Assembly (NCBI GenBank): GCA_902594705.1
Contig: CACJNI010000001.1
Span: 1-64,000 of the forward strand
DNA: 64,000 nucleotides
Source: an uncultured Pelagibacteraceae bacterium
Lineage (GTDB): Bacteria > Pseudomonadota > Alphaproteobacteria > Pelagibacterales > Pelagibacteraceae
Direction of reading: 5' to 3'
The notes under the pieces are model-generated. The model worked only from the letters and a program-made list of their open reading frames with translations, had not been told where the DNA came from and made no database searches. The stretch's first letter is position 1, and each line of letters begins with the position of its first letter. A program made the position numbers and the translations under genes. This document shows, in pieces, positions 24,736-34,737 of the stretch.

Positions 24736-25219
24736 TTTTTTTTGTTTGTATTTTCAAAACTAATTGATGAGATACACATATGAAAAATATTAGTGATCCT
24801 AAAGCAACACTAGTTTGCGGTATCCAAATTAAAATTTCATCAGCTCCTTCACTTCTCTCTTGAAATTCATAAGATATTTTTAGCATTTTCAAAAAATAGA
24901 ATGCTAGATAACCAGAAAATATAGTTGCAACTATCAAACTCCATAATTCCAAAAATCTCTTTTTAATCCCAGTAGCTTTTTCTAAAAATAAAGTAATTCT
25001 AATGTGACCACCTTCTACAAAAGTATAAGATAAAGCAAAAAAAGATGAGGCAGCCATACAATATCCAGAATATTCAGCTAGGCCTCTTATATAAAAACCA
25101 AATATTCTAGATGAAATTCCAATTAAAATAAAAACTGCAACCAAAATAAGAAAGAATGCAGCGATATAGCCTGAGTAACTATAAAGATTATTTAAAAATT
25201 TATTGACTTTATTGAACAT
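24728..25219 (-). CDS. TRAP transporter small permease (DctQ)
   Basis: A 163-aa protein with four hydrophobic helices, the length and layout of DctQ subunits. The EYSGYCMAASSFFALSYTFVEGGHIRITLFLEK region is the conserved second helix and its loop. It sits between dctP and dctM. A perfect 11-bp hairpin lies in the 41-base gap before it, so its expression may be lower than that of dctP. Confidence 0.9.
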   Translation of the reverse strand: MFNKVNKFLNNLYSYSGYIAAFFLILVAVFILIGISSRIFGFYIRGLAEYSGYCMAASSFFALSYTFVEGGHIRITLFLEKATGIKKRFLELWSLIVATIFSGYLAFYFLKMLKISYEFQERSEGADEILIWIPQTSVALGSLIFFICVSHQLVLKIQTKKND

Positions 25220-25221
25220 AT

Positions 25222-25248
25222 AAAAAGGCCGTTTAATACGGCCTTTTT
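25222..25248 (-). terminator. Hairpin between dctP and dctQ
   Basis: A perfect 11-bp stem (aaaaaggccgt and acggccttttt) with a 5-base loop lies directly after the dctP stop. On the minus strand it ends in TTTTT, the form of a rho-independent terminator. Placed inside an operon, it would act as a leaky terminator or 3-prime stabiliser giving more binding protein than permease. Confidence 0.8.
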
Positions 25249-25260
25249 AATTATAATGAT

Positions 25261-26232
25261 TTAATTATAAGCAGCAAGAACACTAGCACCTCTATCGCCA
25301 GCTTTTTTCTTCCATTCTTCTGCCATTGTAGCACCAACTTTTTTGAAATGACTTTCAAGGGCTGCATTTACTTTGCCTACTTTCATTCCAGCATCAGCTA
25401 AAGCTTTTTTATCAGCAACATTTCCTTTTTTTGAAAGTGCCCAACCTTTTTTCTCAGCAACTGCTGCCTCTTCCATAATCATTTTTTGTGTAGCTTTATC
25501 TAATTTATTCCAAGAACCTCTGTGAGCTACAATCATATTTTTTGGAAACCAAGCTGCAATATCATAAAAATACTTTACTCCATTTTCCCAAATTTTACTG
25601 TTCTTACCAGTAGTTGGTGAAGTAATCATACTTTCAACCGCACCAGTTGAGAATGCTTGGCTTATTTCAGCTGCTTCAATTTTTGTAGGAGCCATACCTG
25701 TCAACTCGGCCATTCTAATAGTTGCAGAATTATATGCTCTAAATTTTAAACCTTTTAAATCAGCAACACTATTAATTTCCTTTTTACTATAAAGACCTTG
25801 CGCAGGCCATGGTACAGCGTACAAAAATACAAGACCTTTTTGATCTAGACCTTTAATTATTGCAGGCTTAGATGCTTGATACAGTTTCATAGCATCATCA
25901 TAAGATGTAGCAAGAAATGGTTGTGAATCAATCTCTAATAACGGATCCTCTTTACCTAGAGCCGACATAAATCTCTCACCAATTTGAGCTTGTCCAGTCC
26001 TAACAGCTCTAAATATCTCTCCACCTTTAAATAGAGATCCACCTGGGTGTGTTACTATTGTTAATTTCCCCCCACTTTTTTCTGAAACATTTTTAGCAAA
26101 TTCAGCTGCATTAGCAGAATGGAAGTTGCTTGCACCATATGCTAGTGCCATATCCCATTTTTCTGCGGCAAAAGCATTAGCAGATAAAATAACAGAAAAT
26201 AAAACAGAGAGCAAAATTTTGAAAAGTTTCAT
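25261..26232 (-). CDS. TRAP transporter substrate-binding protein (DctP)
   Basis: A 323-aa periplasmic binding protein with a classic signal peptide (cleavage after NAFA). Family blocks include the EFAKNVSEKSGGKL helix, LKGLKFRAYNS with the conserved arginine that contacts substrate carboxylates, and the region starting AEISQAFSTGAVE. The conserved Arg supports an organic acid ligand. It is the first gene of dctPQM. Such binding proteins are among the most abundant SAR11 proteins. Confidence 0.93.
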   Translation of the reverse strand: MKLFKILLSVLFSVILSANAFAAEKWDMALAYGASNFHSANAAEFAKNVSEKSGGKLTIVTHPGGSLFKGGEIFRAVRTGQAQIGERFMSALGKEDPLLEIDSQPFLATSYDDAMKLYQASKPAIIKGLDQKGLVFLYAVPWPAQGLYSKKEINSVADLKGLKFRAYNSATIRMAELTGMAPTKIEAAEISQAFSTGAVESMITSPTTGKNSKIWENGVKYFYDIAAWFPKNMIVAHRGSWNKLDKATQKMIMEEAAVAEKKGWALSKKGNVADKKALADAGMKVGKVNAALESHFKKVGATMAEEWKKKAGDRGASVLAAYN

Positions 26233-26344
26233 AAATCCTCCATATTTCTAAAAAACATATCTTTTTATGTATTAAAACTTAAATCAATAAAAATTTTTGA
26301 TGTTTTATTGAAAAATAATAAATAATTACTATTATATTAACATC

Positions 26345-26956
26345 TTGATCGAACAATCACTCATTTTACTGCAAATTATATTTATAGATATTATTCTTGC
26401 GGCAGATAATGCAATTATAATAGGATTGATTGCAGCCAATTTTGTCCCAAAAAATAGAAAAAAAATAATATTTTGGGGAGTAGTTGGAGCGTTAGTTTTC
26501 AAAGTTATATTTGCAATATTTGCAACATATTTATTTAAATTTTACTTCATTAAAATTCTTGGAGGGTTACTTTTAATTTGGATTGTTAACGACTTAAGAA
26601 AAGATTTATTTGAAATTCAAAAAATAAAGTCTCCTAAAAAGAAATCTATGGAGCCTTCATTTATCAAAAGTATTTACAAGGTTTTATTTGCAGATATTAC
26701 AATTAGTTTTGATAACGTTATTGGAGTTGTGGGCGCAGCCAAAGGCAATTTTGGTTTTATGATTTTTGGTTTAGTATTATCAGTAGTTCTTACTGGAGCT
26801 TTAGCTACTTATTTAGCAAATTATATACAAAAACATTTATGGATAGCTTATATAGGTCTAGGTTTTATACTATTGGTTGCTATTCAATTAGTAATAGGTG
26901 GACTAGTCGATTTAGAAATTTTAAATATTAATGAGAAATATATAAAGTATTTCTAA
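26345..26956 (+). CDS. TerC family membrane protein
   Basis: A 203-aa protein with about seven helices. It begins (TTG start) with LLQIIFIDIILAADNAIIIGLIAANF, the TerC motif with the membrane Asp-Asn-Ala; the second ADITISFDNVIGVVGA repeat carries the matching Asp-Asn. TerC proteins take part in metal efflux or membrane metallation (manganese, tellurite). No ATG is available near the motif, so TTG is the best start; the upstream region has TTGAAA and ATTATA-like elements, which would leave a very short leader. Confidence 0.85.
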   Translation: MIEQSLILLQIIFIDIILAADNAIIIGLIAANFVPKNRKKIIFWGVVGALVFKVIFAIFATYLFKFYFIKILGGLLLIWIVNDLRKDLFEIQKIKSPKKKSMEPSFIKSIYKVLFADITISFDNVIGVVGAAKGNFGFMIFGLVLSVVLTGALATYLANYIQKHLWIAYIGLGFILLVAIQLVIGGLVDLEILNINEKYIKYF

Positions 26957-26958
26957 TA

Positions 26959-27378
26959 TTACCAAGTTCCAGTATTTTCCATCGATGACCAAGGCTCTTT
27001 AGGGGGAAGATTGCCTTCCTGAAGTATTTCTATTGATATTTTATCTGGTGATTTCACAAATGCCATATGACCATCTCTAGGTGGTCTATTAATTGTATAA
27101 CCCATATCCATTAATCTTTGGCATACTTCGTATATATTTTTAACTCTATAAGCTAAGTGACCAAAATTTCTAGATCCCTCTCCTAAGTTATCTCCGTCCC
27201 AATTATAAGTAAGTTCAATTTCTGCATCATTGTCGTTTGGTGCAGCTAAAAAAATTAATGTATATCTACCTTTTTCATTTTCCATTCTTTTTGTCTCTTT
27301 TAAACCCAGTCCATCACAAAAAAATTTTAAAGACTCCTCTATATTAGAAATTCTGATCATTGTGTGTAAATATTTCAT
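26959..27378 (-). CDS. gloA: Lactoylglutathione lyase (glyoxalase I)
   Basis: Converts the methylglyoxal-glutathione adduct to lactoylglutathione. The 139-aa protein has both betaalphabetabetabeta modules: MIRISNIEESLKFFCDGLGL with the first metal ligand (H5), ELTYNWD, the GHLAYRV histidine (H74) and IEILQ glutamate. It is one of the nickel/zinc-dependent class. It follows guaA by 20 bases and may share its transcript. Confidence 0.92.
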   Translation of the reverse strand: MKYLHTMIRISNIEESLKFFCDGLGLKETKRMENEKGRYTLIFLAAPNDNDAEIELTYNWDGDNLGEGSRNFGHLAYRVKNIYEVCQRLMDMGYTINRPPRDGHMAFVKSPDKISIEILQEGNLPPKEPWSSMENTGTW

Positions 27379-27398
27379 AGTAAAATTATAATTTATTT

Positions 27399-28970
27399 TT
27401 ATTCTAGTTCAATAGTACTTGGTGGTTTAGAGGTTACATCGTAGACAACTCTATTTATACCTCTAATGTTGTTAACTATTTTATTTGATACCATTTGCAT
27501 AAATGATTTATTAAATTGAAAATAATCTGCTGTCATTCCATCTTCAGATGTGATTGCTCTTAGCAAGCATAAATATTCATAGGTTCTATTGTCTCCCATT
27601 ACACCAACTGTTTTAACAGGTAGTAATGCGGCATAAGCCTGCCATATCTTATGATATAGATTGTGTTCTCTTAATGCATTTACAAAATAATTATCCGCTT
27701 CTTTTAAAATTTTTATTTTTTCTTTAGTAATTATACCTGGCATTCTAATGGCTAAACCTGGACCAGGAAAAGGATGTCTAGAAATAATTTCTTTACTTAA
27801 ATTTAATTCTAAACCTAACATTCTAACTTCGTCTTTAAACAAATACTTCAGTGGTTCAACTAATTTTAATTTCATTCTTTTTGGCAGACCACCAACATTA
27901 TGATGAGACTTAATTTTTGAAGTTTGACTTCCTGTAACAGACTTACTTTCAATTAGATCAGGGTATAGAGTTCCTTGAGCTAAAAATTTTACATTTTTTA
28001 TTTTTTTTGCGTATTTTTCAAAAAGTTTGATAAATAAATTTCCAATAATTTTTCTTTTTTTTTCTGGATCCGTTACATTTTTTAATTTGCTAATGAATAA
28101 TTGTTCAGCATTTACATAAATTAAATTCAATTTAAATTTTTTTTTAAAAGTATTCACTACTTGTTTTTCCTCATTTTTTCTGAGCAGACCAGTATTGACG
28201 AATATACAAGTTAAGTTTTTACCAATCGCATTACTAATTAATTTTGCTACTACACTACTATCTACTCCACCAGATAATGCACAAATTACTTTAGAATTTC
28301 CGACTTGTTCTTTAATTTGCTGCATAAGTTTGGATTTTTGATTTTTTGATGTCCAATTTTTTTTAATTTTACAAATTTTAATTACAAAGTTTTTTAATAT
28401 TACTTTGCCTTTAACTGTATGGGATACTTCTGGATGAAACTGTATGCCATATATTTTTTTTTTTAAATTTTCTATCATGCATAATTTCGAATTTGAGGTT
28501 TTTGCTATAACTTTAAAACCTTTAGGTAATTTAATTACCTCATCTCCATGACTCATCCATACATTAGTAGATTTTTTTGAAAAGAAATTTTCGGTTAAAG
28601 CGCTTTTTTTTAATTTTGTAACTTTTGCTAACCCGAATTCTCTTGATTTTGCTCGTTTTACTTTACCTCCTAATTCTTTAGAGATTATCTGGTGGCCAAA
28701 ACAAATACCTAAAATTGGAATATTTAAACTTAATATACTTTTATTGAATTTAACTTTTTTATTTTGATAAACATTTAAGGGACCACCCGATAAAATGATG
28801 CCTTTCACATTTTTTTCATTTTTGTAGTTTTTAAGTTTGTTGTGACTTATAATTTCACAAAAAACATTTAATTCTCTTACTTTTCTTGCAATTAATTGTG
28901 TAAACTGAGACCCAAAATCGATTATTAAAATTTTATCTAGATTATTTTCAAGACGCATCTTTTTTTTCAA
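27399..28970 (-). CDS. guaA: GMP synthase (glutamine-hydrolysing)
   Basis: Aminates XMP to GMP. The 523-aa protein has an N-terminal amidotransferase (LGICFGHQ, catalytic Cys; HPEVSH) and the C-terminal ATP pyrophosphatase with [15 protein letters not shown], then the dimerisation domain ending [10 protein letters not shown], the family's typical C-terminus. The start overlaps the upstream TPR gene by 23 bases; an ATG four codons in is the alternative. It is in a unit with guaB, the preceding step of the pathway. Confidence 0.97.
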   Translation of the reverse strand: MKKKMRLENNLDKILIIDFGSQFTQLIARKVRELNVFCEIISHNKLKNYKNEKNVKGIILSGGPLNVYQNKKVKFNKSILSLNIPILGICFGHQIISKELGGKVKRAKSREFGLAKVTKLKKSALTENFFSKKSTNVWMSHGDEVIKLPKGFKVIAKTSNSKLCMIENLKKKIYGIQFHPEVSHTVKGKVILKNFVIKICKIKKNWTSKNQKSKLMQQIKEQVGNSKVICALSGGVDSSVVAKLISNAIGKNLTCIFVNTGLLRKNEEKQVVNTFKKKFKLNLIYVNAEQLFISKLKNVTDPEKKRKIIGNLFIKLFEKYAKKIKNVKFLAQGTLYPDLIESKSVTGSQTSKIKSHHNVGGLPKRMKLKLVEPLKYLFKDEVRMLGLELNLSKEIISRHPFPGPGLAIRMPGIITKEKIKILKEADNYFVNALREHNLYHKIWQAYAALLPVKTVGVMGDNRTYEYLCLLRAITSEDGMTADYFQFNKSFMQMVSNKIVNNIRGINRVVYDVTSKPPSTIELE

Positions 28971-29382
28971 ACTCTTTTAGGCGTTTGTTTATAGATGCGA
29001 TTTTATCACAAAGGTTCGAGCATATTTTCTTAAAATCTTCTCTAAGTTCCTCTACTTTAGAAAAATTAGATCTTTCTAACTCAATATCTATTAATAGATA
29101 CATTGCCTCTTCGTTGTTTGGCTCGAGTAGTAAAACTGTATTTATATTTTTTTCCAGTTCTGTTTTGTTTTCTTCATTTTTAAATATTTTTGCTAAATAT
29201 AGATATGACTTTGAGTCTTTGGGATTGTATACAATATTTCTTTGAAATAAAAATTTTGAATCTTCATATTTTTCATTTTCATAAAGACTTTTTGCTTCAT
29301 CAAAAAAATTAACTTTTTCCGCGTTAACATTAAAAACTAAAGTAAAAAGTAAAATTATTGCTAAGGTAATTTTTTTTATCAT
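28948..29382 (-). CDS. Exported TPR-like protein
   Basis: A 144-aa protein with a signal peptide (VFNVNA, cleavage near residue 21) and two or three tetratricopeptide-like units ([20 protein letters not shown], then SYLYLAKIF, then [12 protein letters not shown]), ending with a charged helix. The repeats suggest protein binding in the periplasm. It lies between guaB and guaA and overlaps both (4 and 23 bases), so it is cotranslated with purine genes although no functional link is evident. Confidence 0.8.
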   Translation of the reverse strand: MIKKITLAIILLFTLVFNVNAEKVNFFDEAKSLYENEKYEDSKFLFQRNIVYNPKDSKSYLYLAKIFKNEENKTELEKNINTVLLLEPNNEEAMYLLIDIELERSNFSKVEELREDFKKICSNLCDKIASINKRLKEFEKKDAS

Positions 29383-30443
29383 CTTTTTATTTCGTCTATG
29401 TTATGTACCATACTTTCATAAAAACCTGCTTTAGTAATTTTGACAAATTTTGGTTTTTTTCTGAGATCTTTAATTCTTTTTGCGCCTAAGTATCCCATTG
29501 ATGATTTTAAACCCCCTACTAGTTGGTAGATTATTTTTTCAACTGTGCCTTTGTATTTAACAAAACCTTCAACACCTTCTGCTACATATTTTGAAGTATC
29601 TTTTTGTTTTGATTGAAAATATCTATCTGCTGATCCTTTATTCATTGCTCCAATAGATCCCATGCCTCTAAAACTTTTAAATAATTTACCACCTCTTTTA
29701 ATAATTCTTCCTGGAGCCTGATCTGTTCCTGCAAATAACGATCCAATCATTACCGCATCTGCTCCTGCTGCAAGTGCTTTTGCAATATCCCCAGAAAATT
29801 TGATACCTCCATCAGCTATTAATGTTGTTTTACTTTTGCCCATACCTTTTTTTACATCTAAAATTGCACTTAACTGTGGAACTCCTATCCCCGCAACTAA
29901 TCTTGTAGTGCATATAGATCCTGGTCCAATTCCAACTTTTATAATATCTACTCCTTGCTTAATCAGAAATTTAGCTGCTTCTGCTGTAGCAATATTACCT
30001 GCACATAAAGCTGTTTTAGTTGGTTTAATTTTTTTAATTTTTTTTATTATTTCAGCTACTTTTTTTGTGTGGCCATGAGCTGTATCAACAACAATTAAAT
30101 CGATATTTTCTTTTAAAATCTTTTGAGCTCTTATGTGTTCGTTTAAACTTGCACCAACAGCTGCACCAACTAACATTTTTTTTGCTTTTACTTTTCTTAT
30201 TTCTTTTATCTGATCATTTATTGATAAATTTCTATGTATAACACCTATTCCACCCTTTTTACCGATTGAAATAGCCATGTTAGACTCTGTTACAGTATCC
30301 ATTGCTGAAGTTAGAAGGGGTATAGAAATATTTAAGTGTTTTGATAATTTAACTTCTGTCTTTACTTCTGAAGGTAAAATTTCAGAATAATTTGGTGCTA
30401 AAGTTACATCATCGAAAGTGAGCGCTTCTTTGATAGGATCCAT
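29379..30443 (-). CDS. guaB: IMP dehydrogenase lacking CBS domains
   Basis: Oxidises IMP to XMP, the committed step to GMP. The catalytic core is intact: LTFDDVTLAPNYSE at the start, GVIHRNL, GIGPGSICTTR with the catalytic Cys (C178), and the GSIGAMNKGSADRYFQ flap region. At 354 aa it is well short of the usual near-490: IRKVK (82-86) is joined by about five residues to VGAAVG, exactly where two CBS domains usually lie. This removes the adenine-nucleotide regulatory module. CBS-free forms are known elsewhere, for example in Borrelia. Confidence 0.95.
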   Translation of the reverse strand: MDPIKEALTFDDVTLAPNYSEILPSEVKTEVKLSKHLNISIPLLTSAMDTVTESNMAISIGKKGGIGVIHRNLSINDQIKEIRKVKAKKMLVGAAVGASLNEHIRAQKILKENIDLIVVDTAHGHTKKVAEIIKKIKKIKPTKTALCAGNIATAEAAKFLIKQGVDIIKVGIGPGSICTTRLVAGIGVPQLSAILDVKKGMGKSKTTLIADGGIKFSGDIAKALAAGADAVMIGSLFAGTDQAPGRIIKRGGKLFKSFRGMGSIGAMNKGSADRYFQSKQKDTSKYVAEGVEGFVKYKGTVEKIIYQLVGGLKSSMGYLGAKRIKDLRKKPKFVKITKAGFYESMVHNIDEIKR

Positions 30444-30480
30444 GTCCTTATATAAACGATTCTTAAAAAAATGAAAGTAT

Positions 30481-31092
30481 CTATCTTAAATTTTTGCAGA
30501 TTAAGAAACTTTCTTTAGAGTCTTTTCTACTTGCTGGAGGCTTATAGACATTAAATTTTACAAAATTTTTTTTTGAAAATGCAATTATCTCATTAAATGA
30601 AGTTCCCATAAATAATTTTGAGACAAAATAGCCATTTGGCTTCATCACTTTGGTAGCAAAATCCAAAGCTTCTAAAACTAATTCTCCAGTTACCATAGAG
30701 TCTAGATTTTTATTTCCTGTAGTATTGACTGCCATATCTGAAATAATCAGGTCAATTCTTCCTCCAAAATAATTACTAATTTTATTTTGTTGTTCTATAT
30801 CTGTAAAATCTCCTTTTATAATTTTTACGTTCTTTATTTCATCTATTTCTTTTAAATCTATTGCTAAATGCTTATTACATTTTAAATTACTTGATATATA
30901 TTGAGACCAGCTTCCAGGAGCAGCTCCAAGATCTATCACTGATATATTATTTTTTAAAAATTTAAATTTTTCGTTAATTTCTTTTAATTTATAAACAGCT
31001 CTTGATCTATATCCTTCAACTTTTGATTGTCTAACATAAATATCTCTTCTCTGCTTATTAATCCAATTTTTTGAGATTTTATTTTTTTTCAA
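30481..31092 (-). CDS. rlmE: 23S rRNA 2'-O-methyltransferase (U2552)
   Basis: Methylates the 2'-OH of a uridine in the ribosomal A-loop. The 203-aa protein starts with KISKNWINKQRRDIYVRQSK, continues with the SRAVYKLKEI lysine region, the SAM site VIDLGAAPGSWSQYI, the catalytic Asp in IISDMAVNTTG, and KLFMG; these are the FtsJ/RrmJ K-D-K-E pattern. It overlaps the glycosyltransferase gene upstream by 4 bases. Confidence 0.93.
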   Translation of the reverse strand: MKKNKISKNWINKQRRDIYVRQSKVEGYRSRAVYKLKEINEKFKFLKNNISVIDLGAAPGSWSQYISSNLKCNKHLAIDLKEIDEIKNVKIIKGDFTDIEQQNKISNYFGGRIDLIISDMAVNTTGNKNLDSMVTGELVLEALDFATKVMKPNGYFVSKLFMGTSFNEIIAFSKKNFVKFNVYKPPASRKDSKESFLICKNLR

Positions 31093-32003
31093 TTAGTTTT
31101 GAACCTTAAAGATTTTGAGATTTTATTATTATCCAAAGTATTTAATTCTATCTCTAGATTTTTCTCGTTTCTCATATCTTTATCATTTACTTTAATACCA
31201 CTAGCCAAATGTATAATTCCAATTTTATGATTTGGTAAAAAAGGTTCCACGAAAATTTTATTCTTTTCATCAAACTTTGGAAGTAAGTTGCTGGCCAACC
31301 AGTTACAATTATGAGGAAGAAATTCAACATCTACATTATCAATATATACGCATATATTTATTGCTAGTTGCTCCGAACCAAATATTTGGCCATGACTAAG
31401 AGTGGTTTTTAAATTTTTTTGCCAAACATTCCAACAGCTAGAGTCTTTTTCTAATGAGAAAACACCAATATTAATATGTGGAGCAAATGCTAACTTTCTT
31501 GCTTTATTAATATCAATTTTAGACTTAATAGCATGTTTAAAATTTTGAGATTTTATAATTGCTAATTTTCCATACAACCAATTAACGTTACTTAATATTC
31601 TATATCCAGGTGTCATTGTCTGGGTAATGCCAAGTTTACCATTATCACAAGCTTTAAAATATAAGTCTATTGAACTCCAATCTTGAACCCAGGCATCACA
31701 ATCGATCCACAGGTATTTTTTATAGTTTGGAAAATATTTTGGAAGAAACGCTCTTGATACCTGACTTTTTAGCCATTCTTTACCTTTAACTTTAGATTGT
31801 GGAACCTCAATATCCCATTCAGCTTTTTTGATCTCGTCTACTTTATTTTTTAGAAGAGCGGTTTGCTTCTCTGTTAAACCCGCATCAAGTATACAAATAG
31901 CAACCTTTTCACTGTGATTGAATTGTTTAATAGAGTCTATTAATTCATTTAGCAATTCAAAGTAATTAGAATCTGCTAGAGAAATAATTACATTCTCTTT
32001 CAT
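31089..32003 (-). CDS. Glycosyltransferase (GT8-like)
   Basis: A 304-aa GT-A-fold enzyme. The nucleotide-sugar site appears as YLWIDCDAWVQD, where DCD serves as the DxD metal motif, preceded by VSRAFLPKYFPNYKKY as in GT8 retaining transferases. Late His residues (GIIHLASG) match the third metal ligand. It likely adds a sugar to lipopolysaccharide or surface polymer; specificity cannot be read. It lies between pssA (sharing 1 base) and rlmE. Confidence 0.72.
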   Translation of the reverse strand: MKENVIISLADSNYFELLNELIDSIKQFNHSEKVAICILDAGLTEKQTALLKNKVDEIKKAEWDIEVPQSKVKGKEWLKSQVSRAFLPKYFPNYKKYLWIDCDAWVQDWSSIDLYFKACDNGKLGITQTMTPGYRILSNVNWLYGKLAIIKSQNFKHAIKSKIDINKARKLAFAPHINIGVFSLEKDSSCWNVWQKNLKTTLSHGQIFGSEQLAINICVYIDNVDVEFLPHNCNWLASNLLPKFDEKNKIFVEPFLPNHKIGIIHLASGIKVNDKDMRNEKNLEIELNTLDNNKISKSLRFKTN

Positions 32004-32800
32004 TACAAAATATCTTCGTGATGATCAACGCCATCATCTTTTTCTTTATTTTGTTTTTTTAAAAATAAGTAATGAATTGAACTTGCTGGAATCATTAATA
32101 AATAAATAATTCCTGAAATTATAATTGTATTAAAGGTATATATTAGCAACAAACCAAAATATAAAATTATTCCAAATAAAAGAAATATTGAAGTACTTCT
32201 TGGAACAACAATTCTTTTTAAAGAATATGTAGGAATTTTACTTATTAAAAGTACAGAAACAATAATGAATAAAGATGGAACAATTATATTTTTATTGATA
32301 GTTATAAACTGAACCTCACTAAAACTATAAATTAATGGCATTAATACCAATACTCCACCTGCTGGTGATGGAATACCTTCAAAAAAATTATCTCTCCATG
32401 AAGGTTCACCTCCTGTTGAAACATTAAATCTTGCAAGTCTCAAAGCAACACAAACCACATATATTAAAGATATTAACCAACCAAATCTGCCGATATTATC
32501 TAGCGCCCAGAAATACATTATGAATGCTGGCGCAACTCCAAAACTAATTACATCCGTTAATGAATCTAATTCTTTTCCAACTTTTGATGTGGCTTTAATT
32601 AATCTTGCAATTCTTCCGTCTAAACCATCAATGATTGCAGCAATTAAAACTGCAATAACTGATAATTCAAATCTTCCATCAAATGCAAATTTAATTGAAG
32701 TTAAGCCAATACACACACCAACCAATGTCATTATATTTGGCAAAATAACTCTTGAATTTTTATTTGATACTAATCTTATATTTTTTTTTGGATTTTCCAT
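32003..32800 (-). CDS. pssA: CDP-diacylglycerol-serine O-phosphatidyltransferase
   Basis: Makes phosphatidylserine from CDP-diacylglycerol and serine. The CDP-alcohol transferase motif DG-x2-AR-x8-G-x3-D-x3-D is read as DGLDGRIARLIKATSKVGKE then LDSLTD. The 265-aa protein has about eight membrane helices. It abuts psd, the next enzyme, with no gap (stop and start adjacent), so PS synthesis and decarboxylation are cotranscribed. Confidence 0.95.
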   Translation of the reverse strand: MENPKKNIRLVSNKNSRVILPNIMTLVGVCIGLTSIKFAFDGRFELSVIAVLIAAIIDGLDGRIARLIKATSKVGKELDSLTDVISFGVAPAFIMYFWALDNIGRFGWLISLIYVVCVALRLARFNVSTGGEPSWRDNFFEGIPSPAGGVLVLMPLIYSFSEVQFITINKNIIVPSLFIIVSVLLISKIPTYSLKRIVVPRSTSIFLLFGIILYFGLLLIYTFNTIIISGIIYLLMIPASSIHYLFLKKQNKEKDDGVDHHEDIL

Positions 32801-33448
32801 TTATCTTTTGGCTATCAATGTTTCTCCAGCAACTGCTCTTTGATTAATTTTTACTAATGGTTCATAGTTTTCAAAATATAAATCTGCTCTACTTCCAAAT
32901 CTAATCATTCCTATTCTAGATCCTTGATCAACATTTTCTTCAACTGAAGTATCTGTTACTATTCTACGTGCAACTAGTCCTGCAATTTGAACTACGATAA
33001 TGTCTTCTCCATGGGAATTTTTAATTTTGTAATAATTTCTTTCATTATCTTCGCTAGCTTTATCAAGAGATGCATTAATGAATTTTCCAGGTTTGTATAA
33101 AATTTCTTCAATTTTTCCTGAACATGGAGATCTATTAACATGACAGTCAAATACATTCATAAATATACTTACTTTCTTAAATTTTTTATTTTCAAGTCCC
33201 AATTCTTTTGGTCCGTTTGTATCTAAAACTTGTAAAACCAATCCGTCAGCAGGACTTGTTAAATAGTTCTCGTCATTTATTGGAATTCTCTCTGGATCTC
33301 TAAAAAAATAATAACACCAAATACTTAAGACCAAACCTATGAAACCTAAAAAACCATGAATGAAATATAGAATGATCGTTGCTAATACGAAAATTACTAT
33401 AAATTTATAGCCTTCGTTATGAATCTTTGGAAAAATTTTGTCTATCAT
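32801..33448 (-). CDS. psd: Phosphatidylserine decarboxylase, short form
   Basis: Decarboxylates phosphatidylserine to phosphatidylethanolamine using a pyruvoyl group formed by self-cleavage. At 215 aa it is the short alphaproteobacterial type, with an N-terminal hydrophobic anchor (residues 15-45), the SPADGLVLQV strand, FMNVFDCHVNRSP and the cleavage motif RFGSRADLYF (between Gly and Ser). First gene of the psd-pssA-GT8-rlmE chain; divergent from icd. Confidence 0.95.
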   Translation of the reverse strand: MIDKIFPKIHNEGYKFIVIFVLATIILYFIHGFLGFIGLVLSIWCYYFFRDPERIPINDENYLTSPADGLVLQVLDTNGPKELGLENKKFKKVSIFMNVFDCHVNRSPCSGKIEEILYKPGKFINASLDKASEDNERNYYKIKNSHGEDIIVVQIAGLVARRIVTDTSVEENVDQGSRIGMIRFGSRADLYFENYEPLVKINQRAVAGETLIAKR

Positions 33449-33522
33449 AATCGTTCAATTGATAATTCTGGATTAATATGTATATAAAAAGTATAAATTC
33501 AATTATTAAGATACATCAAAAA

Positions 33523-34737
33523 ATGAGCAAAATTAAGGTAAAAAATCCCATTGTCGAGCTAGACGGCGATGAAATGACAAGAGTAATTTGGGAATTCATC
33601 AAAAACAAATTAATTCTACCTTATTTAGATTTAGGCATCGAGTATTACGATCTAGGAATGAAAAGCAGGGATGATACAGATGACAAAATCACAATCGACT
33701 GTGCTAATGCAATTAAAAAAAATGGAGTAGGTATCAAATGCGCAACTATTACTCCTGACGAGGCGAGAGTTGAAGAATTTAAATTAAAGAAAATGTGGAG
33801 ATCACCAAATGGAACAATAAGAAATATTATTGGAGGAACTGTATTTAGAGAGCCAATAATTTGTAAAAATATTCCTAAACTTGTCCCATCTTGGACAGAT
33901 CCATTAATTATTGGAAGGCATGCTTTTGGTGATCAATACAGAGCAACAGATTTTTTAGTTCCAGGAAAAGGTAAATTAGAAGTTAAGTGGACATCGGAAG
34001 ATGGAAGTGATGAAAAAAAATATGAAGTATTTGATTTCCCAGGACCTGGTATTGCTCTTTCAATGTATAATTTAGATAAATCAATTGAGGACTTTGCAAG
34101 GTCATGTTTCAATTACGGTCTAATTAAAAAATGGCCTGTATATTTATCAACTAAGAATACCATACTAAAAAAATATGACGGTAGATTTAAAGATATATTT
34201 CAAAATGTTTTTGAAAAAGATTTTAAATCAGAATTTGAAAAAAATAACATAACTTATGAACATAGGTTAATCGATGATATGGTTGCTTGTGCTATGAAGT
34301 GGCACGGTAAATATATATGGGCTTGTAAAAACTACGATGGTGATGTTCAGTCAGATACAGTTGCTCAAGGTTATGGTTCTTTAGGTTTAATGACAAGTGT
34401 TTTATTAGCACCTGATGGCAGAACAATGGAAGCAGAAGCGGCTCACGGAACTGTAACTCGACATTTTAGAATGCATCAGCAAGGTAAAGAAACATCAACC
34501 AATCCAATTGCATCTATATTTGCTTGGACAAGAGGTTTGGCGCACAGAGGAAAATTAGATAATAATGATGAATTAATTAAATTTGCTAAAATACTTGAAC
34601 AAGTATGTGTTGAGTCAGTTGAAGCAGGCTCAATGACCAAAGATTTGGCAATACTTATTGGTCCTTCTACAAAATATTTAACAACTAACCAGTTTTTAGA
34701 TGTAATTGATGGAAGTTTAAAACAAAAATTAAATTAA
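33523..34737 (+). CDS. icd: Isocitrate dehydrogenase (NADP)
   Basis: Converts isocitrate to 2-oxoglutarate in the TCA cycle. The frame is open 15 codons upstream to another ATG, but [20 protein letters not shown] is the canonical start of this dimeric eukaryote-like (type II) family, giving 404 aa. Visible are [18 protein letters not shown] for substrate binding, the [12 protein letters not shown] aspartates and [11 protein letters not shown] for NADP. It converges on alaS with a 9-base overlap. Confidence 0.96.
   Translation: MSKIKVKNPIVELDGDEMTRVIWEFIKNKLILPYLDLGIEYYDLGMKSRDDTDDKITIDCANAIKKNGVGIKCATITPDEARVEEFKLKKMWRSPNGTIRNIIGGTVFREPIICKNIPKLVPSWTDPLIIGRHAFGDQYRATDFLVPGKGKLEVKWTSEDGSDEKKYEVFDFPGPGIALSMYNLDKSIEDFARSCFNYGLIKKWPVYLSTKNTILKKYDGRFKDIFQNVFEKDFKSEFEKNNITYEHRLIDDMVACAMKWHGKYIWACKNYDGDVQSDTVAQGYGSLGLMTSVLLAPDGRTMEAEAAHGTVTRHFRMHQQGKETSTNPIASIFAWTRGLAHRGKLDNNDELIKFAKILEQVCVESVEAGSMTKDLAILIGPSTKYLTTNQFLDVIDGSLKQKLN

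Noticed and set aside
33478..33522. Fifteen-codon extension of icd
   Set aside because: The family begins at the second ATG; the extension has no conserved residues.
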